From: Ruminococcus sp. | Lineage (GTDB): Bacteria; Bacillota; Clostridia; Oscillospirales; Ruminococcaceae | DNA length: 48,515 nucleotides | Assembly (NCBI GenBank): GCA_017649325.1 | Contig: JAGCHA010000051.1 | Coordinates: forward strand, 1 to 48,515 | Direction of reading: 5' to 3' | Shown here: piece by piece, positions 44,026 through 48,515 of the stretch | How the letters are laid out: every line of letters starts with the position of its first letter | How positions within the stretch are numbered: the stretch's first letter is position 1 | Made by a program: the position numbers and the translations under genes | The notes under the pieces: model-generated | What the model saw: the letters and a program-made list of their open reading frames with translations, nothing else | Told to the model about the DNA's origin: nothing | Databases searched by the model: none

Positions 44026-46620
44026 ATGAAACACTTCAAAACTATCGCTATGGCTGCTGCTCTTTCAGTGGCTGCCGCAAGTCTTTCAGCTTTTCCGACT
44101 TCGGCGGCTGACAAGTCCGAGCTCCTTGATGTGAGCGGCTTCGTCATCCGCGATGAGAACTTCGTTCATCTCAGCAAGGGGACTTACCTCAGAGATGTCT
44201 CCTACCTTTTCGACGAACAGGATAAAGTCCCGAAGAGTCCTGATAATATGAACGTCGGCAGCGATGTTCTGAAAGAGACCTCCAAAGCCAACTGGACACC
44301 GAATCAGCAGATGGAATACGGTGCGGCTTCCTTTTATATGGATATGGGGGCAAACTATGTCGTGACCGCTGTTGCCTTCCTCGACACCAACGGCACTCCC
44401 GTGTGGACTGTCTCCGACGGTGAGCCGTTCAGCTGGCACACCATTGCCGAGCAGAAAATGGACTATTACAACAGCTGGCGCGTGGTGACCTTCGACAAGC
44501 CTCAGCCTACAAGATATCTGCATTTCAGCTCGGATTACTGCGACAGCGGCGTCAGCGAGCTGGCAGTGTACGGCTATAAGGAAAGCGAGCTCACCGCGGC
44601 TCAGAAAAGCAAGACTGCTGCAAAAAAGTCGCTGTATCCGATAAGCGGCACCGATACTCCCTCAGGTAAAAGGGTAGGATTCAACGCCTTTATCGATGAC
44701 CCTATGACCGCTATGATGTCCGCGGGAACGATACGCGAGTACCACAACCTGAGCTGGTTGCTCGATACTGACTGCAAGGTGAAGTTCACACAGGGTACAT
44801 GGGGCGACATGGACAGCTACTACGGCAGTCTCCACGCACGCGGCATCAATATCATACCGTGTATCCAGGGCGGCAGCACCGCTGTATCAGGCGGGACAAA
44901 AGCCAATGAGATACCTGTCGCTGAGGGCGCGGATACTCTCGACCCGAAAAGCTACGTCGTTCACGCACAGGCTATGTATCAGATAGCCGCACGCTACGGC
45001 AGCAACAAGGACATAGACGCAAAAACGCTGAATATAACCGACGCTCAGGCTCCAAAAACAGGTCTCGGTTATCTTTCCGCAGTTGAAAATTCCAACGAGC
45101 CCAATAAGAGCTGGGCTGGCAAGGCTAACTACTTCTCGCCGTATGAGCTCGCGGCGATGTGCTCTGCGGACTACGACGGTCACGAGGGGACTATCCCGAA
45201 TGCTGGTGTTCATACCGCAGATCCTTCCTTCAAGCTCGCTATGGGCGGACTTGTTGGCTATTCTACGATGATACAGTACCTCGACGAGATGAAGCTGTGG
45301 TTCGACTATAACCGCTCCGACGGCAGATTCGCCGTGGATATCGTAAACGTCCACATTGGTGCCGACTCACCCGACATAGAGGAGAGCAGCCTCGGAAGCA
45401 CTATCGCGGAGCTGAAAAAATGGATGAGCGAAAACGCTCCCGATACGCAGCTGTGGATATCGGAATTTGAAGTGCCGATGAGCGACTGCGAGAAAGAGGG
45501 CGTGGACGCTCACGATGACGAGAATTATCAGCTGAGATATGCTCAGCGCGTCGCAAGGACTTATCTCTGCGCGCTCGAAAACAACAGCGTGGACTATATC
45601 ACCAAGTTCCAGCTCCGCGACGAGGGCGAGGGTGTATACTACAATTCGGGACTTGTCACTCAGAAGGGCAAGTGGGATAAAAAGCTCGCGTGGTATTATC
45701 TCTCGTGTATGTCGAATATACTGAGCGATTCCCTGTGGGCTGACAAAGAGCTCGGCGACGGCTGTCAGGTAAATACCTTCCGCGGTATCAACGACGAAAA
45801 CAGGCTCATAAAGTGTGCCAACACCCTGTGCAGCGAGGCTGACGGTGTGTATGAGCTCTCGGCTGAGGGCAGAAAATACGTATATCTTACCGTCCCCGAA
45901 ATGGGTATCGCCGAGGGCAGAACTTCTATGCTGACTGTCGAAAACGGCACGGTCAAGGTCGCACTTTCCGAGACTCCCGTCTATATCACACTCACTGACG
46001 AGCTTGAATCCTATTCAAACGGTTCCAATATGCAGCTCCGACCGGCGGCGATAGGGCTCAGCAAGGACAAGTCGGGCGAGCTCTTCGACCTCTCGGCTGC
46101 TCCGACGGACAGCACTCTCGACCAGTTCTACCGAATGTTCGACGAGCCCGATACCATGCCCGACCCCGTTTACGGTAATACCGGCGGGATGAGCACTCCC
46201 GAAACTGCTGTCAGCAAGTCAGGCATAACAGGCTATGTCTTCTTCGATAAGCCCTGCGTTTTCAACGGCTTCGCGGTCTTCGACACCTTCGGGACAGGAG
46301 GTATCTCCGTCTATGACGCCAATACCGACACGCTCCTGTGGAGCAGCGACCTCGGCAGCTATATGAGCCGCTCGGTCACGCTCGCCGAGGACTCGGCTCC
46401 GACTAACTGCCTCAAAATCGTAAAAGGCGACGGCGCTCTCAATGAGCTTGCTTTCTACGGATATGCCGCTCCTGCATACAGTTGGGATGCCGATTCCGAC
46501 GGCAGAGTCGATATGTTCGACCAGGTCATCATCAGAAAAAGCCTCGCCGACAACGACGGCAGATACTGTATCGCCGACCTTGTGGGGGTAACGCGCTTCC
46601 TGCTGGGTATGAGATCATAA
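44026..46620 (+). CDS. Exported clan GH-A glycoside hydrolase-like enzyme with discoidin-like domains and dockerin
   Basis: ATG 44026 follows GGGAG by eight bases; an in-frame ATG at 44011 overlaps that site. The 864-residue product has a signal peptide (about 1-24) and a first F5/8C-like domain (about 30-185, ending VSELAVYGY). A catalytic TIM-barrel-like region follows (about 205-560). A second F5/8C-like domain (about 700-812, ending LNELAFYGY) and a dockerin (about 817-864; WDADSDGRVDMFDQV) complete it. Clan GH-A residues are Glu358 in SNEPNKS (acid/base) and Glu480 in LWISEFEV (nucleophile), 122 apart as expected. I cannot assign a GH family. It should act outside the cell on a plant polysaccharide as a cohesin-bound enzyme. 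Confidence 0.85.
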   Translation: MKHFKTIAMAAALSVAAASLSAFPTSAADKSELLDVSGFVIRDENFVHLSKGTYLRDVSYLFDEQDKVPKSPDNMNVGSDVLKETSKANWTPNQQMEYGAASFYMDMGANYVVTAVAFLDTNGTPVWTVSDGEPFSWHTIAEQKMDYYNSWRVVTFDKPQPTRYLHFSSDYCDSGVSELAVYGYKESELTAAQKSKTAAKKSLYPISGTDTPSGKRVGFNAFIDDPMTAMMSAGTIREYHNLSWLLDTDCKVKFTQGTWGDMDSYYGSLHARGINIIPCIQGGSTAVSGGTKANEIPVAEGADTLDPKSYVVHAQAMYQIAARYGSNKDIDAKTLNITDAQAPKTGLGYLSAVENSNEPNKSWAGKANYFSPYELAAMCSADYDGHEGTIPNAGVHTADPSFKLAMGGLVGYSTMIQYLDEMKLWFDYNRSDGRFAVDIVNVHIGADSPDIEESSLGSTIAELKKWMSENAPDTQLWISEFEVPMSDCEKEGVDAHDDENYQLRYAQRVARTYLCALENNSVDYITKFQLRDEGEGVYYNSGLVTQKGKWDKKLAWYYLSCMSNILSDSLWADKELGDGCQVNTFRGINDENRLIKCANTLCSEADGVYELSAEGRKYVYLTVPEMGIAEGRTSMLTVENGTVKVALSETPVYITLTDELESYSNGSNMQLRPAAIGLSKDKSGELFDLSAAPTDSTLDQFYRMFDEPDTMPDPVYGNTGGMSTPETAVSKSGITGYVFFDKPCVFNGFAVFDTFGTGGISVYDANTDTLLWSSDLGSYMSRSVTLAEDSAPTNCLKIVKGDGALNELAFYGYAAPAYSWDADSDGRVDMFDQVIIRKSLADNDGRYCIADLVGVTRFLLGMRS

Positions 46621-46653
46621 TGTGCGACCTCACTTCCAAAGCCTTTTAGTCCG

Positions 46654-46737
46654 AATTTTGCCCCTATGGGGTACTCTCCTGATACGAAAAAGAGATAATT
46701 TTTCTTTTCCGTGAGAGTACCCCATAGGGGCAAAATT
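46654..46737. terminator. Perfect 25-base inverted repeat between convergent genes
   Basis: Arms 46654-46678 and 46713-46737 are exactly complementary (inner part gcccctatggggtactctc), around a 34-base loop that is itself partly self-complementary (gaaaaag...cttttc). Each arm also contains cccctatgggg. It likely terminates both convergent transcripts; a MITE-like origin is also possible. Confidence 0.7.
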
Positions 46738-46815
46738 AAAAAATATAAGTTTTAGGTGACTTCCCGCAGTGTGGGGAGATATCAGCGAAGCAGACAAAGG
46801 GGATAGCCGCCGTGA

Positions 46816-46880
46816 GCAGGCACTCCTTTTCAAAAGTTTTTTCCTCAATAAGCGCCCGTAATATTCCCGTATTGGCAGAG
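46816..46880 (+). repeat. Hairpin element (copy C) with CCTCAATAA core
   Basis: The sequence tccttttcaaaagtttttt, then cctcaataa (46824-46851), followed by cgcccgtaatattcccgta and ggcagagcg, matches copy B's core and outer end. The left arm is decayed here. It lies downstream of both convergent genes. Confidence 0.5.
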
Positions 46881-46897
46881 CGTTTGTGGTGCAGGTT

Positions 46898-47917
46898 TTA
46901 TCTTTTTCCGAGACATTTGTCGTCGTCGGAGGCATGGTCAAATTTGAGGATATAGTCGTATATTTCCTGCGCGGTGGTATATGCCACGCCGACGTAGCTG
47001 TCCGCACATCCGTAATACAGCGCTATCCTGCCTGTTTCGGAGTCATGGAGGGTCGCGCAGGGGAAGCACACGTTCGGCACAAAGCCGCGCTCCTCGTACC
47101 ATTCCTCTGGCGTGAGCACATAGCTTGCACAGCGGTGGAGCACCTTCGAGGGCTCGTCGAGGTCGAGTATAGCCGCACCTACGCTGTAAACGTAGCCGTT
47201 GCAGGTGTTGACAACGCCGTGGTAGAACATCAGCCAGCCCTTATCGGTCTCTATGGGAGCAGCTCCGCCGCCTATTTTCAGACCTTCCCACCAGCAACTC
47301 GTCCTGCCCATGACATGGCGATGACGTCCCCAGAACTCCATATCGGGGCTCTCGCTGAGGAAGATGTCACCGAACGCGGTGTGCCCGTTATCGCAGGGGC
47401 GTGAGAGCATAACGAAGTTGCCGTTTATCTTTCTCGGGAAGAGCACAGCGTTCCTGTTGTAGGGGAGGAATGGGTTCTCGATACGCGTGAAGCTCTTGAA
47501 ATCAGTAGTTTTTGCGATGCCTATGGACGCGCCGTACATATCCTGACACCACATCGCGTAGTAGGTGTCCTCGACCTTTACGAGGCGTGGGTCATAGGCG
47601 TAGATCGGCTGGAACGGCTCACCGTTCTCGTCGAAGAAGGGGATCTTTTCGGGCTCGAAGTCCCAGTGGAGGGCGTCCTTGCTGGTGCCGAAGTATATGT
47701 GCGAGACACCGTCACACTGCTCGCCGCGGAACACGCCCACGAAGCCGTCCTGAAATGGCATAACGGCGCTGTTGAAGACGCGCGCGACGTTGGGAATAGG
47801 ATTCCTGCCGATTATGGGATTATCGGTGTGCCGCCACATCGGAGCCGTACAGCCTGCGGGCTTGTCCTGCCAAGGCATATTCGGGAGAGAGGGACAGATG
47901 AGCTTGATATCTGACAT
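46898..47917 (-). CDS. GH130 family beta-mannoside phosphorylase
   Basis: The ATG at 47917 (MSDIKLICPSLPN) has AAGGAG eight bases upstream. The 339-residue protein has the five-bladed propeller pattern of GH130: NPIIGRNPIPNVARVFNSAV at the start, the catalytic Asp in AYDPRLVKV, and SRPCDNGHTAFGDIFLSES and WWEGLKIGGGAAPI later. GH130 enzymes cut beta-1,4-mannosyl links with phosphate, giving mannose 1-phosphate. The N-terminal pattern looks like the mannooligosaccharide phosphorylase group (subfamily 2), but the exact acceptor is uncertain. There is no signal peptide, so it acts inside the cell on imported oligosaccharides. Confidence 0.9.
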   Translation of the reverse strand: MSDIKLICPSLPNMPWQDKPAGCTAPMWRHTDNPIIGRNPIPNVARVFNSAVMPFQDGFVGVFRGEQCDGVSHIYFGTSKDALHWDFEPEKIPFFDENGEPFQPIYAYDPRLVKVEDTYYAMWCQDMYGASIGIAKTTDFKSFTRIENPFLPYNRNAVLFPRKINGNFVMLSRPCDNGHTAFGDIFLSESPDMEFWGRHRHVMGRTSCWWEGLKIGGGAAPIETDKGWLMFYHGVVNTCNGYVYSVGAAILDLDEPSKVLHRCASYVLTPEEWYEERGFVPNVCFPCATLHDSETGRIALYYGCADSYVGVAYTTAQEIYDYILKFDHASDDDKCLGKR

Positions 47918-47971
47918 AAAAAGCACTCCTTAATTTACTTAAACGAGGTTAATTTATTACTTTGTGTCCTG

Positions 47972-48008
47972 ATACTTTAAGTATACATTCATTTCGCGGA
48001 CTTGTCAA
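47972..48008 (-). promoter_or_regulatory. Strong promoter of GH130 gene with overlapping palindrome
   Basis: On the minus strand TTGACA (48008-48003) and TATACT (47985-47980) are 17 bases apart. A palindrome, ATACTTTAAGTAT (47972-47984), covers the -10 box, a natural repressor position. Confidence 0.8.
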
Positions 48009-48129
48009 TAGCTGTACTGCTATTTCCCTAACTTTGTGAATAATACCGAATGCGGTGACACGTTTTTGTATATCATACGGAAAAGTCAGCTTAAATTATA
48101 GCCATACTGACTTAAATTCTCATAAAAGC

Positions 48130-48167
48130 AAAACAGCGACAAGCTCCGCAAAGCCTGTCGCTGTTTT
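48130..48167. terminator. Bidirectional hairpin terminator
   Basis: aaaacagcgaca (48130-48141) and tgtcgctgtttt (48156-48167) form a 12-base stem with T-runs on both strands. It follows the stop of the minus-strand gene at 48191. No plus-strand gene precedes it. Confidence 0.85.
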
Positions 48168-48190
48168 TTATCAGGGAAATGAGAGGTAAA

Positions 48191-48515
48191 TTATCTTTTG
48201 AACACGAATGCGAATCCGAGACCCGCGAGGAGCACCAGTGCTGACGCTCCGAGCAGTACGAGAACCATCGGGTCTTTCTGCGATCTGCCGTCGTCCATTG
48301 AGGGGAACGAACCCATTTGCGGACGTGTCACGTGCGTGGTATCCTGCTTCACGGCAGTGGTCGAGCTCTGCTCCTTATCGCGGGACGAGCCGACTGCCGC
48401 AGTCGAGGCCGCCTTGTCCGCAGACGTGGTCGTTACGGTGGGAGCAGTCCCGTCGGGTATATTGTTCGGTTCGAAGTTTTCTCCGCCGAAGCCCTCAGGC
48501 ATATTGTCGGGGTCG
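48191..48515 (-). CDS. C-terminal part of a membrane-anchored Thr/Ser-rich protein (5' end outside window)
   Basis: The frame stays open to the right edge (DPDN precedes the Met at 48502), so only the last 107 residues are seen. They are a Gly/Asn/Pro-rich stretch (PEGFGGENFEPNNIPDG), a Thr/Ser/Ala linker (about 60 residues), and a C-terminal transmembrane helix (VLVLLGASALVLLAGLGFAF) with a KR stop. This is a surface protein anchored by its C-terminus, with its working domain outside the window. I cannot name the family. A terminator follows directly. Confidence 0.75.
   Translation of the reverse strand, partial: DPDNMPEGFGGENFEPNNIPDGTAPTVTTTSADKAASTAAVGSSRDKEQSSTTAVKQDTTHVTRPQMGSFPSMDDGRSQKDPMVLVLLGASALVLLAGLGFAFVFKR

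Overview
The window looks like a chromosomal segment of a fibre-degrading, Gram-positive gut or rumen bacterium close to Ruminococcus (Oscillospiraceae). The basis is inference from content: two proteins ending in type I dockerins, long Thr-rich linkers, a GH130 mannoside phosphorylase, WG repeats, giant Lys/Glu-rich cytosolic proteins, strong GGAGG ribosome sites and sigma-A-like promoters. No tRNA, rRNA, CRISPR array, transposase or prophage gene was seen.

Layout. 1-9546 (+): the end of an extremely acidic protein, a STAS protein, a 2371-residue exported protein with three ricin-type lectin modules and a Thr-rich tail, a membrane-anchored protein and a small cytosolic protein. 9681-10475 (-): a duplicated-domain lipoprotein, separated from the previous gene by a large hairpin element. 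10785-15969 (+): a six-gene signalling operon (STAS, degenerate RsbW-like protein, STAS, RsbW-type kinase, dCache-HAMP-PP2C phosphatase, PAS/HD-GYP protein) closed by a strong terminator. This is a partner-switching pathway with an extracellular sensor; no sigma factor is encoded beside it.

16121-23982: a divergent pair with no clear relatives that I can name, a 432-residue charged protein (-) and a 2033-residue giant protein (+). Each has the same two-part upstream motif in the same orientation relative to its own gene, so they are probably co-regulated. The giant contains what looks like a degenerate kinase-like catalytic segment. This pair is my best candidate for an undescribed system. 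24248-27231 (+): a lipoprotein with repeated Asp-rich loops, radA, and a GNAT acetyltransferase; next to it lies a frame-disrupted small membrane ORF.

27555-39126 (all -): a housekeeping block. It holds phosphohexomutase, the cell-wall module ftsE-ftsX-M23 hydrolase-S41 protease, a PucR/CdaR-type regulator with a palindromic operator, and the set ddl-like/ywiB-like/argS. The Ddl-like enzyme lacks two metal-ligand residues that are normally invariant. Short GC-rich palindromes are scattered between these genes.

39594-48515: the polysaccharide-use region. It has a WG-repeat dockerin protein (-), a discoidin-flanked clan GH-A enzyme with a dockerin (+), a GH130 phosphorylase (-), and the C-terminal end of a membrane-anchored Thr-rich protein (-) cut by the window edge. 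Extracellular cleavage by the dockerin enzyme and intracellular phosphorolysis by GH130 would fit a beta-mannan or related hemicellulose pathway, but the substrate is inferred.
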